Shown: piece by piece, positions 18,143 to 26,600 of the stretch
Layout of the letters: each line of letters opens with the position of its first letter
Position numbering within the stretch: the first letter of the stretch is position 1
Origin: Deltaproteobacteria bacterium
Lineage (GTDB): Bacteria > Myxococcota_A > Polyangia > DRWM01 > JAAZOP01
Assembly (NCBI GenBank): GCA_016218815.1
Contig: JACRCX010000131.1
Location: 53,094-117,093, forward strand
Direction of reading: 5' to 3'
DNA: 64,000 bases
The notes under the pieces: generated by a model
The model's input: the letters and a program-made list of their open reading frames with translations, nothing else
Told to the model about the DNA's origin: nothing
Database searches by the model: none
Position numbers and translations under genes: made by a program

Positions 18143-18317
18143 CCGGATCTGGAGAGGTGGAGAGGCCGACGGGAGAGGTGGCGAGGCGCGGTGGTGAAGA
18201 TGCCCTGGCGCGGCGTCCCGCGGGCCCTGAGCATGGCCGAAGGGACGCCGCGCCAGGGCTGCTGCACCTCGACCCTCCCCACCTCTCCAGCCGGCCTCTC
18301 CACCTCTCCTCCTCCGG
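18143..18317. repeat. Long inverted repeat (arms about 76 bp) upstream of ftsA
   Basis: Arms 18143-18219 and 18242-18317 are inverted copies with a perfect inner 18 bp (GCCCTGGCGCGGCGTCCC) and an outer part built from GGAGAGGTGG words. The loop is about 22 nt. As RNA or cruciform DNA this is a very stable hairpin. A single half-copy of the outer arm recurs at 22840-22896. The region 18109-18486 between the radical SAM gene and ftsA contains no other feature that I can support. Confidence 0.85.
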
Positions 18318-18486
18318 ACCCGAGTGTCAACCCAGGCGCCGCGTCCCCTCGCCACCCTCGCCCGCTCTGCCAAAAATTTGGTGACCTCTCCCGCTTATGG
18401 GATCTTCGGCCGCGGCACGCTCGGAGGGGCATCGCAACCGACGGGGCGGCCGCAGAACCGACGGGTGGGACGGAAGGATGGGCGGG

Positions 18487-19731
18487 ATGGCTGCGAAGCG
18501 CGAAGGGGGCGAAATCCTCGTCGGCCTGGACGTCGGCACCACCAAGGTGGCCGCGGTCGTCGGCGAGTCGGGTGACAACGGCATCGAGGTCATCGGCATC
18601 GGCCAGCAGCTCTGCAAGGGCTCCCGCAAGGGGCTGGCGCTCAACATCGAGCAGACGGCCGCCTCGATCCGCGAGACGATCCACGAGGCCGGGCAGATGG
18701 CCGGCTGCCGCATCGGCGCCGTTCACGTCGGGATCTCGGGGCCCCACGTCCAGGGCATCGACATGAGCGGCCTCGTCGCCGTCAAGAACGGCGAGGTGAC
18801 CGAGGAGGACGTGGAGCGCGTCAAGGACAACGCCCGGGCGATCGCGTTGCCCAAGGACCGCGACATCCTCCACGTCCTGCCCCAGGACTACATCATCGAC
18901 GGCCAGGACGGCATCCGCGAGCCCGTCGGCATCAGCGGCGTGCGGCTCGAGGCCAAGGTCCACATCATCACCGCCTCCGCCTTGCAGACCCAGAACATCC
19001 TCAAGTGCTGCCGCCTGTGCGACCTCGAGGTCCACAGCGTCACGCTCGAGCACCTCGCGGCCGCCGAAGCCGTGTTGCAGGACGGCGAGAAGGAGCTGGG
19101 CGTCGCGCTCGTCGACATCGGCGGCGCGATTACCAACCTCGCGATCTACGTCGACGGGACCCTCCGCTACACCGCCGTGATCGGCATGGGCGGCGGACAC
19201 ATCACGGCCGACATCCGCTTCGCCCTGCGCACGATCGAGGCCGAGGCGGAGCGGCTCAAGAAGTCCCACGCCTGCGCCCTGGGCTCGATGGTCGACGCCG
19301 AGGAGACCATCCTCGTGCCCCGCGTCGGGCCCCGGCCGCCCGAGATGGTGCCGCGCTCCGCGCTGTGCGCGATCGTCTCGCCACGGGTCGAGGAGATCCT
19401 GACCCACGTGCAGCAGGAGATCGAGAAGAGCGGCTACGGCGACATGCTCCACGGCGGCGTCGTGCTCACGGGCGGCGGCGCCATGCTCAAGGGGCTGGCC
19501 GAACTGGCCGAAGACGTGATGCGGACCGTCGTGCGCGTGGGCAGCCCGATGGGCGTCGGCGGCATGGTGGACATGGTCCAGAACCCGTCGTTCGCCGTCG
19601 CGGCCGGCCTCCTGCTCCACGCCGCGCGACGGCGCGTACACCTGGTCGAGGACCTCGCGCCGGCCTCGCGGCCGGGCGATAGGAAGGGTCGCGGCAAACG
19701 GTTCTGGGACACGGTGAAACAGTGGTTCTAG
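18487..19731 (+). CDS. ftsA: Cell-division protein FtsA
   Basis: A 414-residue actin-like protein, a normal FtsA length. ATG 18487 is chosen over in-frame starts further up because it begins just before ILVGLDVGTTKVAAVVGE, the phosphate-1 loop. Visible landmarks are the SHS2 region with HVLPQDYIIDGQDGIREPVG, the phosphate-2 loop VALVDIGGAITNLAIY, and VLTGGGAMLKGL, the adenosine loop. The C-terminal amphipathic helix GKRFWDTVKQWF is the membrane-targeting sequence. FtsA tethers FtsZ filaments to the inner membrane. ftsZ follows after 157 nt. The usual dcw neighbours (murC, ftsQ, ddl) are absent upstream. Confidence 0.97.
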   Translation: MAAKREGGEILVGLDVGTTKVAAVVGESGDNGIEVIGIGQQLCKGSRKGLALNIEQTAASIRETIHEAGQMAGCRIGAVHVGISGPHVQGIDMSGLVAVKNGEVTEEDVERVKDNARAIALPKDRDILHVLPQDYIIDGQDGIREPVGISGVRLEAKVHIITASALQTQNILKCCRLCDLEVHSVTLEHLAAAEAVLQDGEKELGVALVDIGGAITNLAIYVDGTLRYTAVIGMGGGHITADIRFALRTIEAEAERLKKSHACALGSMVDAEETILVPRVGPRPPEMVPRSALCAIVSPRVEEILTHVQQEIEKSGYGDMLHGGVVLTGGGAMLKGLAELAEDVMRTVVRVGSPMGVGGMVDMVQNPSFAVAAGLLLHAARRRVHLVEDLAPASRPGDRKGRGKRFWDTVKQWF

Positions 19732-19736
19732 GCGAA

Positions 19737-19787
19737 AGTGCGGGAAGAGCGGGAAGTGCGGGAAGAGCGGCAAGTGCGCGAAGGGCG
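19737..19787 (+). repeat. Tandem word repeat (GTGCGGGAAGAGCGGGAA)
   Basis: Repeats of the 8-9-base words GTGCGGGAA and GAGCGGGAA fill the ftsA-ftsZ gap. They belong to the tandem-word class seen throughout the window. The ftsZ ribosome site lies downstream of them. Confidence 0.75.
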
Positions 19788-19888
19788 AGCTTGCCCGCCG
19801 TAGCCCCATCAGGGGCGAAGGCGGGGGCAACAGGGCGTGGCGGCGCGGGGATGCGGAGTCTTCCCCGGCCGAAGGAGGGTGGTGAGCG

Positions 19889-21103
19889 ATGGCCGAGTTC
19901 GACCTGGATGTGAAGTACGACTGCCAGACCACGATCAAGGTCGTCGGCGTCGGCGGCGGCGGCTGCAACGCCGTGCGCACGATGCTCGGCGACGGCGTCG
20001 CGGGCGCCGACTTCGTGGTGATGAACACCGACATGCAGGCGCTCAACGACTCGCCCTGCGAGAGCCGCGTGCAGCTCGGCGAACGCCTCACCCGCGGCCT
20101 GGGCGCCGGCGCCAACCCCGACGTCGGCCGCAAGGCCGCCCTGGAGGACGTCAACCGCATCAGCGAGACCATCGCCGGCGCGGACATGGTCTTCATCACG
20201 GCCGGCATGGGCGGCGGCACCGGCACCGGCGCCGCCCCCATCGTCGCCCAGGCGGCCAAGGAGGCCGGCGCGCTCACCGTCGCCGTCGTCACCCGGCCGT
20301 TCGGTTTCGAGGGCAAGCGCCGCCTGCGCGCCGCCGAGGAGGGCCTGTCCAACCTCGTGCCGAACGTGGACGCGCTCATCGTGCTGCCCAACGACAAGCT
20401 CCTCGATCTCGACCCCGACCTCGCCGCCGCCGAAGCCTTCCGCCTCGCCGACGGCGTGCTCTCCACGTCGGTCCGCGGCATCACCGAGATCATCCAGGTC
20501 AGCGGACGCATCAACGTCGACTTCGCCGACGTGCGCACCACCCTGACCGGCGCCGGCCCCTGCGTGATGGGGCAGGGCGAGGCGCGCGGCGAGAAGCGCG
20601 CCCTCGAGGCGACCCAGGCCGCCGTCTGCTCCCCCTTCCTCGAGGAGGCCTCGCTGCGCGGCGCCACCCGCGTCCTGGTCAACTTCATCGGCGGCTCGAA
20701 CATGAAGCTGTCCGAGATCCGAGAGGCCATGGACTACCTGCGCGAGCAGGTCCACGAGGACGCCGACGTGATCATGGGCCAGGTCGAGCTGCCCGACCAC
20801 GAGGACTCGATCCGCGTCACCGTCATCGCCACCGGCTTCCGCCGCGAGACCGACAGCGCCATGATCGGCGCCCGCGCCGTCGCCGCCCACCCCATCGCCC
20901 AGCCCCGTACGAGTTCCTACCCCTCCGCGTCCGCGATCGAGATGCCCGCGCCCGCACAGCGCCCCCGCACCTCGTCGTGTCCGCCCCCCCGCCGCAACGC
21001 CTCCGCCGCCGAAGCCGCGCGCCAGTCCCAGGGCGTCCTCTTCGGCGCCCCCGGCGAGGACCTCCTCGACATCCCCACCTACCTCCGCAAACAGTCCGAG
21101 TAG
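19889..21103 (+). CDS. ftsZ: Cell-division GTPase FtsZ
   Basis: A 404-residue tubulin homologue. Landmarks are VVGVGGGGCNAV (G1), MNTDMQAL, the tubulin signature GMGGGTGTGAAP, the guanine-binding region PNDKLL and the T7 synergy loop SGRINVDFADVRT. A variable linker runs from about residue 340 to 380 and includes two similar RTSSxP phrases. The last residues DLLDIPTYLRKQ form the conserved C-terminal peptide that binds FtsA, which matches the presence of ftsA next door. GGAGG-like sequence precedes the ATG. It polymerises into the division ring. Confidence 0.98.
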   Translation: MAEFDLDVKYDCQTTIKVVGVGGGGCNAVRTMLGDGVAGADFVVMNTDMQALNDSPCESRVQLGERLTRGLGAGANPDVGRKAALEDVNRISETIAGADMVFITAGMGGGTGTGAAPIVAQAAKEAGALTVAVVTRPFGFEGKRRLRAAEEGLSNLVPNVDALIVLPNDKLLDLDPDLAAAEAFRLADGVLSTSVRGITEIIQVSGRINVDFADVRTTLTGAGPCVMGQGEARGEKRALEATQAAVCSPFLEEASLRGATRVLVNFIGGSNMKLSEIREAMDYLREQVHEDADVIMGQVELPDHEDSIRVTVIATGFRRETDSAMIGARAVAAHPIAQPRTSSYPSASAIEMPAPAQRPRTSSCPPPRRNASAAEAARQSQGVLFGAPGEDLLDIPTYLRKQSE

Positions 21104-21118
21104 CTTCTTCCCGTCCCC

Positions 21119-21898
21119 ATGCAGATCCCCCTCTTCCAGATCGACGCCTTCGCCGAGCGCGTCTTCTCCGGCAACCCCGCCGCCGTCTGCCCCCTCGTCT
21201 CGTGGCTGCCCGACGCCGTGATGCAGGCCGTCGCCGCCGAGAACAACCTCTCGGAGACCGCGTTCTTCGTCCCGCAGGACGACGGCTACGCCATCCGCTG
21301 GTTCACCCCGCGCACCGAGGTCGACCTCTGCGGTCACGCCACACTCGCCTCCGCCCACGTCGTCCTGCGCCACCTGACGACCGGTCGGACCGCGGTGCGC
21401 TTCTCCTCCCAGAGCGGTCCCCTCGCCGTCCACCTCGCCGGCGACCTCCTCGCCCTCGACTTCCCGTCCCGCCCACCCGTCGCCCGCCCCGCGCCCGCGG
21501 GCCTGGCGGCAGCCGTCGGCGGCGCCCCGCGCGAGACCCTCTTCGCCCGCGACGCGATGCTGGTCTACGCCACGGAAGACGAGGTGCGCGCGCTCCGCCC
21601 CGACTTCGCGCGCCTCGCCGCGCTCGACCTCTTCGGCGTCATCGTCACCGCGCCCGGCCGCGACGTCGACTTCGTCTCCCGCTACTTCGCCCCGCGGGAG
21701 GGCATCCCCGAAGACCCCGTCACCGGCTCCGCCCACTGCACGCTGGTGCCCTACTGGGCCCAACGCCTCCGCCGGACGACCCTGCGCGCCCGGCAGGTCT
21801 CCGAGCGCGGCGGCGACCTGTTCTGCGAGGACCGCGGCGACCGCGTCTCCATCGCCGGCCGCGCCGTGACCTATCTGGAAGGCACCATCGACGTGTAG
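21119..21898 (+). CDS. PhzF-family isomerase/epimerase
   Basis: A 259-residue protein starting 15 nt after ftsZ. PhzF landmarks: FQIDAFAERVFSGNPAAVC at the N-terminus, NNLSETAFF with the catalytic Glu near residue 45, DLCGHATLAS, and EDPVTGSAHCTLVPYW near residue 200. The two halves form the duplicated diaminopimelate-epimerase-like fold. Family members isomerise small metabolites; in phenazine makers PhzF acts on dihydro-hydroxyanthranilate. There are no other phenazine genes here, so the substrate is unknown. Its position after ftsZ is probably incidental. Confidence 0.9.
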   Translation: MQIPLFQIDAFAERVFSGNPAAVCPLVSWLPDAVMQAVAAENNLSETAFFVPQDDGYAIRWFTPRTEVDLCGHATLASAHVVLRHLTTGRTAVRFSSQSGPLAVHLAGDLLALDFPSRPPVARPAPAGLAAAVGGAPRETLFARDAMLVYATEDEVRALRPDFARLAALDLFGVIVTAPGRDVDFVSRYFAPREGIPEDPVTGSAHCTLVPYWAQRLRRTTLRARQVSERGGDLFCEDRGDRVSIAGRAVTYLEGTIDV

Positions 21899-21926
21899 GA
21901 GAGACTTCAGCCCGGCCGAGGCACAA

Positions 21927-22343
21927 CTACCCGAATCGCTCCCGCACCACCCGGCAGAACTCGATCAGGTCCGCGATGCCGGCGACGGCCGCGTCGTGGA
22001 TCCTCGCCATCTCGAGCTGCCCGTACCGATGGACGAGGATGTTCCGCAGTCCCGCGGCGGATGCCAAACGCACCGAAAGCTCCGCAGGGATGATCCCCTC
22101 GCGCGCCAGAACCGCGAACGTCGCCGCGGGCTCCGGAGCAAGCTCGTAGCCCTCGTCCGCGACCACGTGCGCGGCGAGGTCGATGCACGCCTGGATCGCG
22201 ACCTGCAAGTTGAGCCGCACCGATTCCTGCGCGTCGACGTCCCCCTCCAGGCCCTCCACCGTCGCAGGCGTCCGCAAGCGCAGCCGCCGCACGCTCGCCT
22301 CGACCGTCGCGCATTTCTCCCGCAGCACGTCACGGTCGACCAT
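21927..22343 (-). CDS. hepT: HEPN toxin of the HepT/MntA module (DUF86)
   Basis: A 138-residue helical protein. The HEPN ribonuclease motif GLRNILVHRY (R-x4-H plus Tyr) lies near residue 105. The N-terminal helices (LREKCATVEASVRRLRL) and the LNLQVAIQACIDLAAHVV helix are typical of DUF86. HepT is an RNase toxin; its antitoxin MntA adds AMP to the Tyr next to the active-site motif. It is preceded by an overlapping MNT gene (14 nt), the canonical arrangement. It converges on the PhzF gene with a 28-nt gap. Confidence 0.9.
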   Translation of the reverse strand: MVDRDVLREKCATVEASVRRLRLRTPATVEGLEGDVDAQESVRLNLQVAIQACIDLAAHVVADEGYELAPEPAATFAVLAREGIIPAELSVRLASAAGLRNILVHRYGQLEMARIHDAAVAGIADLIEFCRVVRERFG

Positions 22344-22779
22344 CGGCTTGCCTCCTCACCCCCAACCGCCGATCGAGCGCGTGCTCGAACAGCGCCAGCG
22401 TCGGGCCCAGGTCCCAGTAGTCCAGCAGCGCCCGCGCCGCGAATGCCCGCGAGGCTCGCCGATCCGGCTCCAGCACGCGACGCCCGCGCGCGATGGCCTG
22501 ACGGCGCAGGACGACCGGCGCCGTGTCCAGCGACACGATGTCGATGGCGCGGTGAAACCTCCGCCCGAGCAGCGCGGCCACGCCCGCCAGGACCCTTGCC
22601 CGCTCCTCCCCGGATGGCGCCCCCCGGCCGAAGACCACCCCGATGTCGATATCGCTGTCCGGTCGCAGCCGCCCCCGAGCGGCCGAGCCGTAGAGGTACA
22701 CCGCCGCGACGCCCGCGACCCCCCCGAACGCCTCGCCCACCGCGGCGGCCACGACGTCTCCCGCACCGGCGTCGACCAT
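22330..22779 (-). CDS. mntA: Minimal nucleotidyltransferase antitoxin MntA
   Basis: A 149-residue protein. The nucleotidyltransferase motif YLYGSAARGRLRPDSDIDIG (GSx10DxD) lies at about residues 28-47, and the third carboxylate is probably in FHRAIDIVSL. MNT proteins of this size act as antitoxins that AMPylate the HEPN partner. The gene lies immediately upstream of hepT and overlaps it by 14 nt. ATG 22779 is the first sensible start. Toxin-antitoxin modules of this type serve plasmid or phage-related stress functions. Confidence 0.9.
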   Translation of the reverse strand: MVDAGAGDVVAAAVGEAFGGVAGVAAVYLYGSAARGRLRPDSDIDIGVVFGRGAPSGEERARVLAGVAALLGRRFHRAIDIVSLDTAPVVLRRQAIARGRRVLEPDRRASRAFAARALLDYWDLGPTLALFEHALDRRLGVRRQADGRP

Positions 22780-22839
22780 GCGACACCATACCGCGAGTCC
22801 CTCCGGCCGGACAAGGCGGGGTCGCCCGGAGCCATCCGC

Positions 22840-22896
22840 GCTGCACCCGGACCCTCCCCACCTCTCCAGCCGACCTCTCCACCTCTCCTCCTCCGG
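22840..22896 (+). repeat. Half-copy of the GGAGAGGTGG element
   Basis: About 57 nt closely match the right arm of the long inverted repeat at 18260-18317 (CCCTCCCCACCTCTCCAGCC in both). The partner arm is absent here. It lies between mntA and the DUF4139 gene. Confidence 0.75.
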
Positions 22897-22941
22897 TCCG
22901 GAAAAGGCCGACGCGTCGTCAGGAACCGCCGGGTCGGTAGT

Positions 22942-25026
22942 TCAGGGACTCGCCCCCTCCCCCTGCGGAACCTCCAGATCCAGCGCCCGGATCGCCTCGG
23001 CCAGCTCCACCCGCAGCTCCGCCGCCTGCGAGTTCAAGTCCACGATCTGCGCCGTCAGGTCCTGGTACTGCCGCGTCTGCTCGTCCAGGTCCCGCATCAG
23101 CCGGTCCTTCAGCTCCTGCGCCCGCGGGTTCGTCCCCAGCACGGAGAGGTCCGCGCGCACCTCCTGCATGAGCTGCTGCACCTCCCGCCGCTTCTCCTCC
23201 AGGGCCGCCCGACGCTCGTCCATCTCCGCCAGCCGGTCGCCCGCCTCCAGCGCCCGGCGCAGCACCGGCCCCGCCACCGCGTCCACCGCCGGCCCGTTCA
23301 AGTACGCCAGGATCGCGTCGTGCGCGATCGGCGTCAGCAGCTCGACCTCCACCGTCGTCGGGCTCTTCTCCTCGACCTTCAGCTCCGTCTCCTCGCCCGC
23401 CGGAAGCAAGAGCGGCATCAGCGCCGAGCCGTCGCCCGTCTCCTCCGTCCCCTCGGGCGGGTCCGGCAGGTCGTAGCCCAGCCGCCGCGCATGCCGGATC
23501 CACAGCTTGTGATCCTCCTCCGCCAGGTTCCGCACCTCGTAGGTCGTCGTCAGCACGCTGAACCGCTGCACCGTCACCCGCCCGTGCACGATCTTCACGA
23601 GCCGCGCTTCCTCCGGCGACTCCTGCGCGTCGACCGTCACCATCACGCCGCGCTCCAGGGCGTACGGGATCGACGTCGTCGCGCCGGAGGGCAGCGGCTC
23701 CAGGATGCCCTGGCCCAGGAACTGCCCGTGGCCGAGGATCGCCATCGGGCCGCGCTCCAGCGCCACCCCCATGTCGTTCGTGAAGCGGATCACCCGGAAC
23801 GGACTCTGGCTGGAGTCCGGCACGCCGTAGTCCGGCTGGTACAGCAACGTGTCCTCGGCGTCGATCGGGTCGTTCAGGATCGCGATCAGCGTCGAGGAGT
23901 CGTTCGGCACGGTCACCGCGCCTTCCGCCTCGTACGTCGTGATCCCCCCCTCCTGCGCCCGCGCCGCGAGCAGCGCGAGACTCTGCCCCGCGCCCGTCGC
24001 GCCCATCGCCGGCGGCGGGGGAGGGGGCGCCGGCATCGCCGGCGTGGTCGCGGCGTAGACGCCGTACGCCCCCGGCGCCATGCGTGCCTCCCCCGTCGCC
24101 ACGGCGCCGTAGTCGCCGTACCCGTACCCGTAGCTGTTGTCCGTCACCATGACCGAGCCGTAATCCGGACAGCCGTCCTCGTCCGTCGAGCCGTTCCACG
24201 TCTCCGCCTCGTACGGGCACATGTCGTAGGCGTCCGCGATCGAGTCCGAGTCCGAGTCGCCGTACGCGCTCCCGCTGCCGCCCATCGGCCCGCTGGTGGC
24301 CGCCGGCGGGGCATACCCCTGCGCCGCGCCGCCGATCGATACCAGCGACGACACCGGCGCCTGCACGATCTCGCCGTAGTCGCTGACCACCGGTCGCGCA
24401 GGGATGTACGGCGTCGCCAGGTCGGCGCGGAACGTCAACGGCGCTCCCTCCGTCACCGTCAGCTCGACGTCGGTCCAGTCCTCGCCCGACAGGTTCTGCA
24501 CGACCGCCCAACCTTGCAGCAGTGCCGAGTCGTGCGCCTCGCCCAGGACGATGCGGTACGTCGGCCGCCACACCGGTGCCTCGACGACGTACGCCACCGT
24601 GACGTCGTGGTCCTCCCCGTCCATCTCCACGACCACGTCGAGCATGTTGCTCGGCCGCGGCGGCGGCGCCGGCGCCGGGCACTCGCCCGGCCCCAGGTAG
24701 CACGGCGGCGGTGGGGCCGGCGGCTCCGGCTCCTCGAACGAGGGGAACGACACCCCGCGCACCCCGCCCTGGTCGCGCGTCACCACCGCCAGCGACGAGA
24801 GAAAGTCGCCGACCTGGTCGCGCCGCACCTGGAAGTGCAGCTCGTCGTCGTCGACCTCGCCCGAGCGCTCGAAGTACCCCACCCCGTTGCGGTAGAGCAC
24901 GATGCGCCGCAGCTCCAGGTCGCTGCCCACGCCGGGCCGTACGCACCCCGAACCCGCGGGCGCCGCCGCGACCAGCGCGCCCAGCACCACCAACACGCTC
25001 CGCCAACCGCGTCCTCGTTGCTGCAT
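22942..25026 (-). CDS. Secreted DUF4139 protein with an inserted calcium-type repeat
   Basis: A 694-residue protein. ATG 25026 is chosen because AGGAGGA lies 4 nt upstream and a signal peptide follows (SVLVVLGALVAAAPAGSGC). The strand-rich body shows the DUF4139 core: VTVAYVVEAPVWRPTYRIVL, LLQGWAVVQNLSGEDWTDVELTV, and a second block from about residue 400. Between them, near residues 275-310, an acidic segment DSDSDSIADAYDMCP and DEDGCPD resembles a thrombospondin type-3 calcium-binding repeat, and Gly/Pro/Tyr-rich linkers follow. The last 120 residues form a long coiled coil. The role is unknown; related proteins are periplasmic or surface-exposed. Confidence 0.75.
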   Translation of the reverse strand: MQQRGRGWRSVLVVLGALVAAAPAGSGCVRPGVGSDLELRRIVLYRNGVGYFERSGEVDDDELHFQVRRDQVGDFLSSLAVVTRDQGGVRGVSFPSFEEPEPPAPPPPCYLGPGECPAPAPPPRPSNMLDVVVEMDGEDHDVTVAYVVEAPVWRPTYRIVLGEAHDSALLQGWAVVQNLSGEDWTDVELTVTEGAPLTFRADLATPYIPARPVVSDYGEIVQAPVSSLVSIGGAAQGYAPPAATSGPMGGSGSAYGDSDSDSIADAYDMCPYEAETWNGSTDEDGCPDYGSVMVTDNSYGYGYGDYGAVATGEARMAPGAYGVYAATTPAMPAPPPPPPAMGATGAGQSLALLAARAQEGGITTYEAEGAVTVPNDSSTLIAILNDPIDAEDTLLYQPDYGVPDSSQSPFRVIRFTNDMGVALERGPMAILGHGQFLGQGILEPLPSGATTSIPYALERGVMVTVDAQESPEEARLVKIVHGRVTVQRFSVLTTTYEVRNLAEEDHKLWIRHARRLGYDLPDPPEGTEETGDGSALMPLLLPAGEETELKVEEKSPTTVEVELLTPIAHDAILAYLNGPAVDAVAGPVLRRALEAGDRLAEMDERRAALEEKRREVQQLMQEVRADLSVLGTNPRAQELKDRLMRDLDEQTRQYQDLTAQIVDLNSQAAELRVELAEAIRALDLEVPQGEGASP

Positions 25027-25126
25027 CTCGTCCTCCTGCGACCGCCGAGTATGGTCCACCCCGCCGCCCCTCGGCAAACCCCACCCTACGCGTGCACGCG
25101 ACCGTTCGATCCCGCTCCCCCCAATT

Positions 25127-25157
25127 TCTGCGTCTCTGCGTCTCTGCGCGAGAATTC
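25127..25157 (-). repeat. 31-bp element, inverted twin of 26624-26654
   Basis: Read on the minus strand this is GAATTCTCGCGCAGAGACGC followed by two further AGAGACGC-type words. It is identical over 31 of 31 bases to the copy at 26624-26654, which lies in opposite orientation on the other side of the first M16 protease gene. Confidence 0.9.
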
Positions 25158-25241
25158 CCCTCCCCGCCCCTTCCTCCCTCTTCCCCCTTGCGCGTCGCCC
25201 CTCGCGAGGGCAGCATCCCCCCTCCGGAAGGGAGGAACCCC

Positions 25242-26600
25242 ATGCATCGCAGCCTTCTCGCCCTGGCCCTCACCGCCGCCGGTGCCGCTCCGGCCGCCGC
25301 GCAGGTCCTGCCGCACCCCGTGACCGTGGACCGCCTGCCCAACGGGCTCACGGTCGTCACCGCGCCGTTCGACAGCCCAGGCATCGTCGCCGTCTACATC
25401 GTCGTGCGCGTGGGCTCGCGCAACGAGGTCCAGGCCGGGAAGACCGGCTTCGCCCACTTCTTCGAACACATGATGTTCCGCGGCACCGAACGCTTCCCGG
25501 CGGAACAGTACGAACGCCTCATCCAGTCGCTCGGCGCCGACAACAACGCCAACACCGGCAACGATCGCACCTGCTACACCACCGTCCTCCCCGCCGCCGC
25601 CCTGCCCACCCTCATCGACGTCGAGGCCGATCGCTTCCGGAACCTGTCGTACTCCGTCGAGGGCTTCCAGACCGAGGCGCACGCGATCCACGGCGAGTAC
25701 CTGACCGCCATCTCCGACCCGGGCCTCAAGATGGAGGAGACGCTGCTGTCGATGGCCTTCACCACTCACCCCTACGGCCACACCGTCATCGGCTGGCTGG
25801 AGGACATCGACCGCATGCCGGAAGGCTACGACTTCTCGATCGACTTCTTCCACCGCTTCTACACCCCGGACAACGCGTTCGTCATCGTCGCCGGCGACGT
25901 CGACCACGACGCCCTCCTCGCGCTGGTCACCGAGAAGTTCGGCGACTGGGACCGCAGCCTGGACGCCCCGGAGGTCCCCGCCGAGCCCGAGCAGACCGAG
26001 GCGCGCCTGCAGCACGTCGACTGGCCCGGGCCCGCGCCCCGCCGCATGTTCGCCGCCTGGAAGGCCCCCGCCTTCTCCACCACCACTGTCGACTCGGCCG
26101 CCCTCGACGTCGCCTCCGAGCTGATCTTCGGCGAGACCAGCGACCTGTACCGCCGGCTCGTGGTCGAAGAGCAGAAGCTCTTGACGCTCGACCGCTGGGG
26201 CACGATGGACCGCGACCCCACCCTGATGGTCCTCGACGCCAAGCTCGCCGAGTCCTTCTCCTTCGACGACGCGGTCGCCGCCTTCCAGGCCGCGATCGAC
26301 GCGGCGGCCGGCGGCGAAGTGGACGCCGCGCACGTCGAGGAGGTCAAGAGCAACGTCCGCTACGGCCTGCCGATGGCGCTCGAGACGCCCGCCCAGGTCG
26401 CCGGGTTCCTCGCCCAGGTCATCTCCGCCACCGGCGACCCGACGGCGCTGGACGCGTACGTGGAGCGCGTCGGCGAGGTCACCCCCGCCGACGTCTCGCG
26501 CGTCGCCGCGACCTGGCTCGCCGCCGCCCACCGCAACGTCGTCACCCTCGCCCCCGCCCCCGCCCCCGCTGCCGCCGGCTCCGAAGGAGGTGCGCCGTGA
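25242..26600 (+). CDS. M16-family zinc protease (active subunit), secreted
   Basis: A 452-residue protein with a GGGAGG ribosome site before ATG 25242. A signal peptide ends near AAAQV. The inverted zinc motif HFFEH (HxxEH) lies near residue 75 and the further Glu ligand in EAHAIHGEYL about 75 residues later. The second, inactive half follows with the usual M16 fold. It is probably periplasmic and degrades peptides. The next gene overlaps by 4 nt and encodes a second M16 protein without the zinc motif, so the enzyme is likely an alpha/beta pair, as in mitochondrial processing peptidase and Sphingomonas SPH2681/2682. Confidence 0.93.
   Translation: MHRSLLALALTAAGAAPAAAQVLPHPVTVDRLPNGLTVVTAPFDSPGIVAVYIVVRVGSRNEVQAGKTGFAHFFEHMMFRGTERFPAEQYERLIQSLGADNNANTGNDRTCYTTVLPAAALPTLIDVEADRFRNLSYSVEGFQTEAHAIHGEYLTAISDPGLKMEETLLSMAFTTHPYGHTVIGWLEDIDRMPEGYDFSIDFFHRFYTPDNAFVIVAGDVDHDALLALVTEKFGDWDRSLDAPEVPAEPEQTEARLQHVDWPGPAPRRMFAAWKAPAFSTTTVDSAALDVASELIFGETSDLYRRLVVEEQKLLTLDRWGTMDRDPTLMVLDAKLAESFSFDDAVAAFQAAIDAAAGGEVDAAHVEEVKSNVRYGLPMALETPAQVAGFLAQVISATGDPTALDAYVERVGEVTPADVSRVAATWLAAAHRNVVTLAPAPAPAAAGSEGGAP

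Noticed and set aside
17437..20730. Minus-strand frame of about 1,100 residues across ftsA and ftsZ
   Set aside because: It crosses two certain plus-strand genes and a repeat region, so it is antisense only.
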